Shown: one piece after another, positions 1 through 4,764 of the stretch
How the letters are laid out: every line of letters begins with the position of its first letter
Position numbering within the stretch: position 1 is the first letter of the stretch
From: UBA1738 sp045591565
Lineage (GTDB): Bacteria > Bacillota > Clostridia > UBA1381
Length of the DNA: 6,849 bases
Assembly: GCA_045591565.1 (NCBI GenBank)
Contig: JAZNTB010000079.1
Span: forward strand, 1 to 6,849
Reading direction: 5' to 3'
Translations under genes and position numbers: made by a program
Notes under the pieces: model-generated
What the model was told of the DNA's origin: nothing
The model's input: only the letters and a program-made list of their open reading frames with translations
Databases searched by the model: none

Positions 1-768
1 GGAACAAACTGTGAATACGATACCGCAAAGGCATTAAGAACAGCCGGAGCAGAGCCGGAGATATTTGTTATCAAGAACCTTTCAGCAAAGCATATTGCAG
101 ATTCTGTTGCTGAATTTGCTAAGAAAGTAAAGGATTCGCAGATTATATTTATCCCTGGCGGATTTTCAGGCGGCGACGAGCCGGACGGTTCAGGAAAATT
201 CATAACTGCATTCTTCCGCAATCCGGAAATTAAAGAAGCAGTTACGGAGCTTTTGGAAAATCGTGATGGTCTTATGGGCGGTATCTGTAACGGCTTCCAA
301 GCACTTGTTAAGTTGGGACTTGTGCCTTTTGGAAAAATTATTGATACTGATGAAAGCTGCCCTACGCTTACTTACAATGCTATTTCACGACATCAGTCAA
401 AACAGGTGCGCACAAAGCTTGTATCAAATAATTCTCCGTGGCTTATGGAGGCAAATCTGGGTGAGATTTATACTGTTCCAATTTCGCACGGCGAAGGAAG
501 ATTTTTAGCGGAGGAAGCAACAATAAAGCGTCTTGCAGAAAACGGACAGATTATAACTCAGTATGTTGATTTGGCAGGAATTCCAACAAATGATGTCCAG
601 TTCAATCCAAATGACTCAACCTGTGCAATAGAGGGAATTATCTCTCCTGACGGCAGAGTGTTTGGAAAGATGGGACACTCAGAGCGTATTGGAGAGGGAC
701 TTTATAAAAATGTTCCGGGTAACTACGATATGGGCCTGTTCCATTCAGCAGTTAAGTATTTTAAATAA
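1..768 (+). CDS. purL: Phosphoribosylformylglycinamidine synthase, C-terminal glutaminase domain (5' end outside window)
   Basis: FGAM synthase converts FGAR, ATP and glutamine to FGAM in cytosolic de novo purine synthesis. The visible 255 residues, open from base 1 in frame 1, are the class I glutamine amidotransferase domain that releases ammonia from glutamine. It begins at GTNCEYD, the usual first strand of this domain. The nucleophile loop GGICNGFQ has its Cys at 286-288. SHGEGRF follows at about 484-504. The His and Glu of the catalytic triad sit in GHSER at 676-678 and 682-684. The insert between the nucleophile and SHGEGRF, and the tail GLYKNVPGNYD, resemble the long fused PurL of Clostridia and Enterobacteria more than stand-alone PurQ of Bacillus. 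However, the upstream part that would prove fusion is outside the window. The triad is complete and no frameshift is seen. The gene is followed 45 bases later by a strong terminator, so it is the last gene of its transcript. Confidence 0.9.
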   Translation, partial: GTNCEYDTAKALRTAGAEPEIFVIKNLSAKHIADSVAEFAKKVKDSQIIFIPGGFSGGDEPDGSGKFITAFFRNPEIKEAVTELLENRDGLMGGICNGFQALVKLGLVPFGKIIDTDESCPTLTYNAISRHQSKQVRTKLVSNNSPWLMEANLGEIYTVPISHGEGRFLAEEATIKRLAENGQIITQYVDLAGIPTNDVQFNPNDSTCAIEGIISPDGRVFGKMGHSERIGEGLYKNVPGNYDMGLFHSAVKYFK

Positions 769-813
769 AAAGATTACATATCAGAAGAAAAAGTAATACG
801 AATATTGATGCAT

Positions 814-857
814 AAAGAGGAAAACCCCTAAAAAGTGGGTTTTCCTCTTTGTTATTT
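814..857 (+). terminator. Rho-independent terminator of purL
   Basis: A perfect 14-bp stem pairs 814-827 (AAAGAGGAAAACCC) with 837-850 around a 9-nt loop. The 3' arm ends in TTT and is followed by GTTATTT, a modest U-tract. It lies 45 bases after the purL stop and ahead of the tRNA-Leu promoter, so it separates the two units. The A/T-rich ends of the stem could allow some function on the minus strand, but no minus-strand gene faces it. Confidence 0.9.
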
Positions 858-930
858 AGAAAGGTTAAAAAAATATAAGAAAAATGTTAATATAATACAA
901 TAAAAGCTATAAAAATGAAAAATAAAACAC

Positions 931-959
931 TTGACAAATAAAGGATTTTATAGTATAAT
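931..959 (+). promoter_or_regulatory. Consensus sigma-A promoter for tRNA-Leu
   Basis: The -35 box TTGACA (931-936) and the -10 box TATAAT (954-959) both match consensus exactly with a 17-bp spacer. The stretch upstream (about 880-930) is almost all A and T, compatible with an UP element. Transcription is expected to begin near 966, about 14 bases before the mature tRNA. Such a strong promoter fits a stable RNA gene. Confidence 0.93.
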
Positions 960-979
960 AAATCTTGTTGTATGGATGT

Positions 980-1068
980 GCCCAAGTGGCGGAATTGGCA
1001 GACGCCCAGGACTTAAAATCCTGTGGGAAGAGATTCCCGTGCCGGTTCGACCCCGGCCTTGGGCACCA
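980..1068 (+). tRNA. tRNA-Leu (anticodon UAA), CCA encoded
   Basis: This is a class II tRNA read by eye. The acceptor stem pairs GCCCAAG (980-986) with CTTGGGC (1058-1064), followed by discriminator A1065 and an encoded CCA at 1066-1068. The D stem is GCG (989-991) with CGC (1003-1005). The anticodon stem CAGGA/TCCTG (1007-1011, 1019-1023) closes the loop CTTAAAA, giving anticodon TAA at 1014-1016. The long variable arm (1024-1040) has a GGGAA/TTCCC stem. The T arm is GCCGG-TTCGACC-CCGGC (1041-1057). It decodes UUA and, by wobble, UUG leucine codons. The large variable arm with this anticodon supports Leu. It has its own promoter and terminator, so it is a single-gene unit. Confidence 0.98.
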
Positions 1069-1076
1069 TATACACT

Positions 1077-1106
1077 TAAAATCCTACTCATTTGAGTGGG
1101 ATTTTA
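1077..1106 (+). terminator. Terminator after tRNA-Leu
   Basis: Arms 1078-1090 and 1093-1105 are complementary over 13 positions with one T-G wobble (AAAATCCTACTCA against TGAGTGGGATTTT). The innermost A-T pair probably opens to give an ATTT loop, and T1077-A1106 can extend the base. The 3' arm ends in TTTT. It starts 9 bases after the tRNA CCA end. Confidence 0.85.
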
Positions 1107-1124
1107 TGATATTTATACTATTTT

Positions 1125-1332
1125 AAAGGCAGCAGAAAACTGTATATCATAGAAGACAGATAAAAAAATCGAATATATGTACGATAAGAACAGATAGACA
1201 AGATATGGTTTTCCCAGATAAGGATGAGAAGTTTTTTGGATTCGGTCTTTTGTTGATGATAAAATATGGATGCTTCAATTTGTAGATTTCCATAAAAGCG
1301 AATATTTTGGTAAATTTATTTTAGAAAATTAA
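1125..1332 (+). pseudogene. Possible decayed remnant of a small protein gene
   Basis: No intact gene is present between the two tRNAs, but the translation looks like broken coding sequence. In frame 1, 1228-1332 gives a 34-residue protein-like tail that includes VDDKIWMLQFVDFHKSEYF and ends at TAA 1330-1332. An in-frame TGA at 1225 stops this frame from reaching further upstream. In frame 2, 1205-1237 reads MVFPDKDEKFF, which joins the frame 1 tail if one T is restored to the T6 run at 1232-1237. Further upstream, frame 3 (1125-1160) reads KGSRKLYIIEDR and stops at TAA 1161. No Shine-Dalgarno precedes ATG 1205. I do not recognise the family. The composite could be coincidental in AT-rich DNA, hence the low confidence. 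Confidence 0.3.
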
Positions 1333-1362
1333 AACAGGGAAGAGAAAAGCTTCCCCTAATAT

Positions 1363-1437
1363 GCCCTCGTAGTTAAATGGATATAATAAACCCCTCCTAA
1401 GGGTTAGTTATCAGTTCGATTCTGGTCGGGGGTACCA
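1363..1437 (+). tRNA. tRNA-Arg (anticodon CCU), CCA encoded
   Basis: The acceptor stem pairs GCCCTCG (1363-1369) with CGGGGGT (1427-1433). It includes a G1-U72-type wobble and one internal T-G. Discriminator A1434 and encoded CCA (1435-1437) follow. The D stem is GTTA (1372-1375) with TAAT (1384-1387) and an AATGGATA loop. The anticodon stem AACCC/GGGTT (1389-1393, 1401-1405) closes the loop CTCCTAA, giving anticodon CCT at 1396-1398. The variable loop is 4 nt. The T arm is ATCAG-TTCGATT-CTGGT (1410-1426). It decodes the rare AGG arginine codon. All arms fold, though several pairs are wobbles or A-T. No consensus promoter is visible just upstream. A small GGGAAG/CTTCCC hairpin (1337-1355) lies 7 bases before the mature 5' end. 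Confidence 0.95.
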
Positions 1438-1438
1438 G

Positions 1439-1470
1439 AAAAAGCGACTTGTTTCGACAAGTCGCTTTTT
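1439..1470 (+). terminator. Terminator after tRNA-Arg with UUCG tetraloop
   Basis: A perfect 14-bp stem pairs 1439-1452 (AAAAAGCGACTTGT) with 1457-1470 around the stable tetraloop TTCG (1453-1456). The 3' arm ends in TTTTT. It begins one base after the tRNA CCA end. It is also the first of a run of hairpins that continues to about 1565. Confidence 0.93.
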
Positions 1471-1472
1471 CA

Positions 1473-1565
1473 ATGAATTGCCTTACGGCACGAATTGAAA
1501 TCTGCGATTTCATGAATTGAGCCTACGGCTCATGATAATATTTAATTTCGAAAGCCCTGCTTCCG
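1473..1565 (+). repeat. Chain of small hairpins with CATGAATTG-type linkers
   Basis: An octamer ATGAATTG occurs at 1473-1480 and 1512-1519, as ACGAATTG at 1490-1497, and as a decayed ATGATAAT at 1532-1539 (start spacing 17, 22 and 20). Between copies sit short perfect hairpins. They are TGCC-TTAC-GGCA (1479-1490), TGAAATC-TGC-GATTTCA (1496-1512) and TGAGCC-TAC-GGCTCA (1518-1532). A further one with a single A-C mismatch is CGAAAGC-CCT-GCTTCCG (1549-1565). The stem sequences differ while the linker is kept, so it is a structural repeat rather than a simple tandem duplication. No reading frame of interest covers it on either strand. Its function is unknown; a mobile palindromic repeat, an RNA-stability structure or a small RNA are all possible. 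Confidence 0.7.
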
Positions 1566-1592
1566 ATGCCATAATTAAAGTGTTTTAAAAAT

Positions 1593-1617
1593 GTACCGAA
1601 AAATGGTACTTTTTTTT
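1593..1617 (+). terminator. Orphan U-tailed hairpin
   Basis: GTACC (1593-1597) pairs with GGTAC (1605-1609) around GAAAAAT and is followed by eight T residues (1610-1617). A run of A just before the left arm could pair with part of the T-tract. It is a good intrinsic terminator for + strand transcripts, yet the nearest upstream gene, tRNA-Arg, already has its own. It therefore either backs up that terminator, ends an unrecognised transcript covering the hairpin chain, or insulates the promoter that starts 4 bases later. Confidence 0.8.
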
Positions 1618-1620
1618 GTG

Positions 1621-1649
1621 TTGAAATATTTGTCGAATTATGATATAAT
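1621..1649 (+). promoter_or_regulatory. Sigma-A promoter of the membrane E2-like gene, extended -10
   Basis: TTGAAA (1621-1626) and TATAAT (1644-1649) are separated by 17 bp. The -10 is preceded by TGA, which gives the extended TGnTATAAT form. The predicted start near 1656 leaves about 110 nt of leader before the ATG at 1769. There is no other gene on this strand before 1769, so this is the obvious promoter of that gene. Confidence 0.85.
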
Positions 1650-1655
1650 TTATAT

Positions 1656-1768
1656 GTTTTAATACATTTGATTAAAAAGGGCAGATAAAACCGGTAAAAA
1701 GTGCCCAAATAAGGACAACCATTGAAAACACAATTCAAGTTTTAGTTATCCGGAATGGGAGGGTATTT
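1656..1768 (+). other. 5' leader of the membrane E2-like gene, partly structured
   Basis: The leader from the inferred start can form GGGCA/TGCCC (1679-1683 with 1702-1706). It can also form a stem of GGACAAC with GTTATCC (1713-1719 with 1745-1751, one mismatch) that encloses TTGAA/TTCAA (1722-1726 with 1734-1738). The ribosome binding site GGGAGGG (1757-1763) lies just outside the last stem, 5 bases before the ATG. It matches no riboswitch or T-box consensus I can recall and shows no U-tailed terminator. It may be an ordinary long leader. Confidence 0.35.
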
Positions 1769-3151
1769 ATGTCATCTTACTATATTTCAAGAAAAAGTTT
1801 TTCGGTGTGGATTTCAATGCTTTTTGCGGTGGTATCTCTTTTTGCCGGAGCAAGGTTTTTGACAGATGCGATGTCAACAGGAATATCGGTGTATAAGACT
1901 GCAGGAATTGCAGCACTTCCGGTTTCTGCTGTGACATTTATTATTTGCGTATGTATTTTTGGCAGAAAAAGATTTGCATTTACAATTTTTCCTGTTATAA
2001 TTGGTTGTATTTCGCTTATGATAGTTTCTGTAGGAAGGTCGTTGGGCTCTGTTATACTGTGCAGGGTTTTATGCGTTGCAACATGTATACTGTATATCAG
2101 CGTTATATTTAATAAAATCAAGACAAATACGCTGCTTGTCTACCTTTTTGGACTTACTGTGATTAATAGTATAATAGTGATTTATTTAAATAGAGAGGAA
2201 ATAGGGCTTCAGGATATATCGGCGTTTGCTGCTGTTATGTCGATGTTTTGTATTTCGCTTGGAATGCGGAGAGAGTATGATGGTCATATTCTAAAGTGGA
2301 ACGACCGCGCAAGCGGAAGGCGTGTGCGAACAATGCCTCCGATGTCAAAGATTACACCATACTTTATGCCGGGAAGAATAGGTGCACAGAATTTAATACG
2401 CGAAGAAGTAGAGCTTTCAGAGATTGAAAAATACATATTAAAAAAACGCAAAGAGGGACTTAAAGGTTTTGGGTTTATGCACATATTCATTACTACATAT
2501 CTAAGAGTTGTTGCAAAATATCCCGGACTTAACCGATTCCTTTCCGGACAAAAAATTTATTCAAGATTTAATTGTATAGTCGCTTTTGTAGTAAAGAAAG
2601 AAATGAATATCAAAGCTCCGGATACTGTAGTCAAGGTTGAATTCACACCAGGAATATCGGCAGATGAAGTTTATAAAGGAATTTCTGCTGTTGTTTCTGA
2701 AAACAAAGGGGAAACAGATGACAGTACCTTTGATTCGGTTGCAAAATATTTAAATTATATTCCGGGCGTATTCTTAAAGCTTACAGTATGGTTTTTAAAG
2801 GTATTGGATTACTTTGGTCTTCTCCCAACTGCGCTTGAGCAGGTAAGTCCGTTTCATGGCTCGATGTTCTTTACCTCGGTGGCGTCGCTTGGAATTCCGG
2901 CGATATTCCATCACCTTTATAACTTTGGAAATGTACCTGTGTTCTGTGCTTTTGGAAAGAAATATAAAAAGAATGAACTTGATTATGACGGTACTGTTAT
3001 AACCCGAAAATATATTGATTACACATTCTCTGTCGATGAAAGAATTTGTGACGGATTCTATTTTTCTCTTGTATTGCGTGAGTTTAAGCGAATACTTTCC
3101 TCGCCGGAATGCCTTGACGAATCAATATTACCTCAAAAGGATGTTAAATAA
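1769..3151 (+). CDS. Membrane protein with C-terminal CAT/2-oxoacid dehydrogenase E2-like acyltransferase domain
   Basis: This 460-residue protein has two parts. Residues about 10-165 hold six hydrophobic segments (about 13-32, 44-65, 69-88, 93-114, 119-140, 146-165), so it should sit in the cytoplasmic membrane. Residues about 185-450 resemble the chloramphenicol acetyltransferase/E2 catalytic fold. They contain RTMPPMSKITPYFM, then FMHIFITTYLRVVAKYPGLN, then SLGIPAIFHHLYNFGNVPVF, and end with DERICDG at 423-429. In active CAT and E2 enzymes this last motif is HxxxD within DHRxxDG. Here the His position is Glu424 (codon 3038-3040) while Asp428 and Gly429 are kept. No lipoyl domain or E1/E3 genes accompany it, so a role in a dehydrogenase complex is unlikely, and the substrate is unknown. 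ATG 1769 is supported by GGGAGGG at 1757-1763. The gene has its own promoter and terminator. Annotation pipelines may label it 2-oxo acid dehydrogenase subunit E2, which would overstate what is known. Confidence 0.85.
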   Translation: MSSYYISRKSFSVWISMLFAVVSLFAGARFLTDAMSTGISVYKTAGIAALPVSAVTFIICVCIFGRKRFAFTIFPVIIGCISLMIVSVGRSLGSVILCRVLCVATCILYISVIFNKIKTNTLLVYLFGLTVINSIIVIYLNREEIGLQDISAFAAVMSMFCISLGMRREYDGHILKWNDRASGRRVRTMPPMSKITPYFMPGRIGAQNLIREEVELSEIEKYILKKRKEGLKGFGFMHIFITTYLRVVAKYPGLNRFLSGQKIYSRFNCIVAFVVKKEMNIKAPDTVVKVEFTPGISADEVYKGISAVVSENKGETDDSTFDSVAKYLNYIPGVFLKLTVWFLKVLDYFGLLPTALEQVSPFHGSMFFTSVASLGIPAIFHHLYNFGNVPVFCAFGKKYKKNELDYDGTVITRKYIDYTFSVDERICDGFYFSLVLREFKRILSSPECLDESILPQKDVK

Positions 3152-3152
3152 T

Positions 3153-3177
3153 AAAAGCGCTCAAAGTGGGCGTTTTT
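3153..3177 (+). terminator. Terminator of the membrane E2-like gene
   Basis: AAAAGCGCTC (3153-3162) pairs with GGGCGTTTTT (3168-3177) over 10 positions including two G-T wobbles, around the loop AAAGT. The hairpin begins 2 bases after the stop codon and ends in five T residues. It separates this gene from metF. Confidence 0.85.
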
Positions 3178-3223
3178 GATTATTTGTAATTCTTTTGAAT
3201 AGTTTAAGTAAAGGGATGGTTTT

Positions 3224-4096
3224 ATGAAAATATCTAATCTTTTAGGAAAAGACAATCTCTCTTTGTCGTTTGAAGTCTTTCCTCCAAAGCTCGATACAGC
3301 ATTTGAATCAGTAAAAACCGCTACAGAGGAGATTGCAAGACTAAACCCTCTTTTTATGAGCGTCACATACGGAGCAGGCGGCGGTACCAGCAAATACACC
3401 TTAGATATAGCAAAAAACATAAAAGAACATTATGGTGTCCCTACCCTTGCGCATCTTACATGTGTTTCCTCTACAAAAGAAACTGTAAAGGCGAAAATTG
3501 AGGAAATTAAAAATGCAGGAATAGAAAATATTATGGCTCTAAGAGGAGATTTACCGCAGGAGCTAAAAGACTCAGACAGAAGCAAGTGGGATTATCACTA
3601 TGCCATTGATTTGATAAGGGATATTAAAGAAAGCGGAGATTTCTGCATCGGCGCTGCATGCTATCCTGAAATTCATACAGAAAGCGAAAATCAAAAGGAA
3701 GATATATTACATCTTAAAGAAAAAGTTGATGCAGGATGTTCCTTTCTCACAACACAGATGTTTTTTGATAACAACCTTCTTTATAACTTTTTATATAAAA
3801 TCCGTGAAGCCGGCATCACAGCTCCGGTTATTCCCGGAATTATGCCAATTACAAATGCCAATCAAATAGAAAGGGCAATCAAATTGTCAGGTTCATTTAT
3901 GCCGCAGAGATTTAAGAGTTTGGTTGACAAATTCGGTCATTCGCCTCTTGCTATGAAGCAGGCTGGAATAGCTTATGCTACAGACCAGATTATTGATTTA
4001 TACGCAAATGGAATAACAAATGTTCATGTGTATTCCATGAATAAGCCGGATGTTGCAGAAAAAATTCAAAATAATCTTTCAGATATTTTGGGGTAA
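3224..4096 (+). CDS. metF: 5,10-methylenetetrahydrofolate reductase
   Basis: MetF reduces 5,10-methylene-THF to 5-methyl-THF in the cytosol using FAD. The product is the methyl donor for MetH, encoded two genes downstream. The 290 residues match the usual length of bacterial MetF (about 290-300, a single TIM barrel). Visible family marks are SFEVFPPK with Glu17 (equivalent to the catalytic Glu of E. coli FEFFPP) and SVTYGAGG (46-53). Others are LRGD with Asp109 (the flavin-tuning Asp), GAACYPEIH (143-151), TTQMFFD with Gln178 (folate contact) and VIPGIMP (202-208). The C-terminal HVYSMNK also fits. ATG 3224 follows AAAGGGATGG at 3210-3219. It is the first gene of the met operon, and the next gene begins 2 bases after its stop. 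The reductant (NADH, NADPH or ferredoxin through a partner) cannot be told; no metV-like zinc protein gene is adjacent, which argues for methionine supply rather than the acetogenic pathway. Confidence 0.95.
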   Translation: MKISNLLGKDNLSLSFEVFPPKLDTAFESVKTATEEIARLNPLFMSVTYGAGGGTSKYTLDIAKNIKEHYGVPTLAHLTCVSSTKETVKAKIEEIKNAGIENIMALRGDLPQELKDSDRSKWDYHYAIDLIRDIKESGDFCIGAACYPEIHTESENQKEDILHLKEKVDAGCSFLTTQMFFDNNLLYNFLYKIREAGITAPVIPGIMPITNANQIERAIKLSGSFMPQRFKSLVDKFGHSPLAMKQAGIAYATDQIIDLYANGITNVHVYSMNKPDVAEKIQNNLSDILG

Positions 4097-4098
4097 GT

Positions 4099-4764
4099 AT
4101 GAATAGTTTTGTTAAGGTAAAGGCTTTTTCGGAGCCTGAGATACGGATTAAAGAAATTTTAAGATATGCAGGTATTGGAGAACTGAATCTTGAAACCGAA
4201 GAGCTATTAAAATCCTGTCTTGATGAGGTACACGGAAAATTTACATACAAGGTATGTTACGAGGAATTTCATATTAAAGAAACTGATGATGGAGTATGCT
4301 TTCCGTTTTCGGATATAAGCTCCAAAGATTTAAAAAATAATTTATCAAGTTGTAAGAGTGCTATACTTTTTGCCGCCACCATCGGGGTTGAAATCGACCG
4401 TCTTATTGCAAGATACGCAATAGTTTCGCCGGCAAGAGCACTGATGTTTCAGGCGATAGGTGCAGAAAGAATTGAAAGTCTCTGTAGCGTTTTCAATTCC
4501 TATATCGAAGAAAGCCATCCTGGAACAAAACCTCGTTTCAGTCCGGGATACGGAGACTTCGCACTTGATTTCCAAAAAGAAATTTTTGCAGTGCTCGATT
4601 GCTATAGAAAAATTGGTATTTCATTAAATAACAGCCTTTTGATGTCGCCGTCAAAATCGGTGACAGCGATTATCGGTATAACGGATGTTTGCGTAAATAG
4701 TAAGAAAAATCACGGTTGTTTAGAGTGCACGAAAAATGACTGTGAATATAGGAGAAAGAAATGA
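4099..4764 (+). CDS. Stand-alone methionine synthase reactivation (AdoMet-binding) protein
   Basis: The 221 residues correspond to the C-terminal activation domain of long MetH, here a separate protein. In E. coli MetH this domain binds AdoMet and remethylates cobalamin that has been oxidised to cob(II)alamin. The key motif RFSPGYGDF (146-154) matches the RxxPGY loop that contacts AdoMet. LMSPSKSVTAIIGIT (181-195) matches the conserved segment near the domain's end. LFAATIGVEIDRLI (90-103) is also typical of the split clostridial form. A C-terminal tail has Cys207, Cys210 and Cys215 (CLEC..NDC), a CxxCx4C cluster that could bind metal or an FeS centre. The start ATG 4099 uses GGGG at the metF 3' end. 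The stop overlaps the metH start as ATGA. Thermotoga maritima has the same separation (TM0269 beside a short MetH). The function is sure by family and neighbours; the electron donor is unknown. Confidence 0.9.
   Translation: MNSFVKVKAFSEPEIRIKEILRYAGIGELNLETEELLKSCLDEVHGKFTYKVCYEEFHIKETDDGVCFPFSDISSKDLKNNLSSCKSAILFAATIGVEIDRLIARYAIVSPARALMFQAIGAERIESLCSVFNSYIEESHPGTKPRFSPGYGDFALDFQKEIFAVLDCYRKIGISLNNSLLMSPSKSVTAIIGITDVCVNSKKNHGCLECTKNDCEYRRKK

Noticed and set aside
891..896. TATAAT upstream of the tRNA-Leu promoter
   Set aside because: The position 17 bp upstream is a run of A with no -35 resemblance, and a perfect promoter lies closer to the tRNA.
1307..1335. Possible promoter for tRNA-Arg (TTGGTA, 17 bp, TAAAAC)
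   Set aside because: The -10 is poor and AT-rich DNA offers many such matches. No better promoter is seen between 1107 and 1362, so the true start of tRNA-Arg transcription is unresolved.
1337..1355. GGGAAG/CTTCCC hairpin just before tRNA-Arg
   Set aside because: It has a 6-bp stem and 7-nt loop but no U-tract, so it is not a terminator. It may be a processing or relic structure but nothing else supports a function.
1363..1470. tRNA-Arg 3' end as an attachment site of an integrated element
   Set aside because: No duplicated tRNA 3' segment, integrase or mobility gene is present in the window; the genes downstream look chromosomal.
1523..1738. Minus-strand open frame of 71 codons across the intergenic region
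   Set aside because: It runs through the hairpin chain, the terminator and the extended -10 promoter of the + strand, has no convincing ribosome binding site and resembles no protein I know. Non-coding structure explains the stretch better.
3176..3205. Possible metF promoter (TTGATT, 18 bp, TAGTTT)
   Set aside because: Only 3 of 6 bases match at -10 and 4 of 6 at -35. The start would fall at the Shine-Dalgarno. Too weak to annotate.
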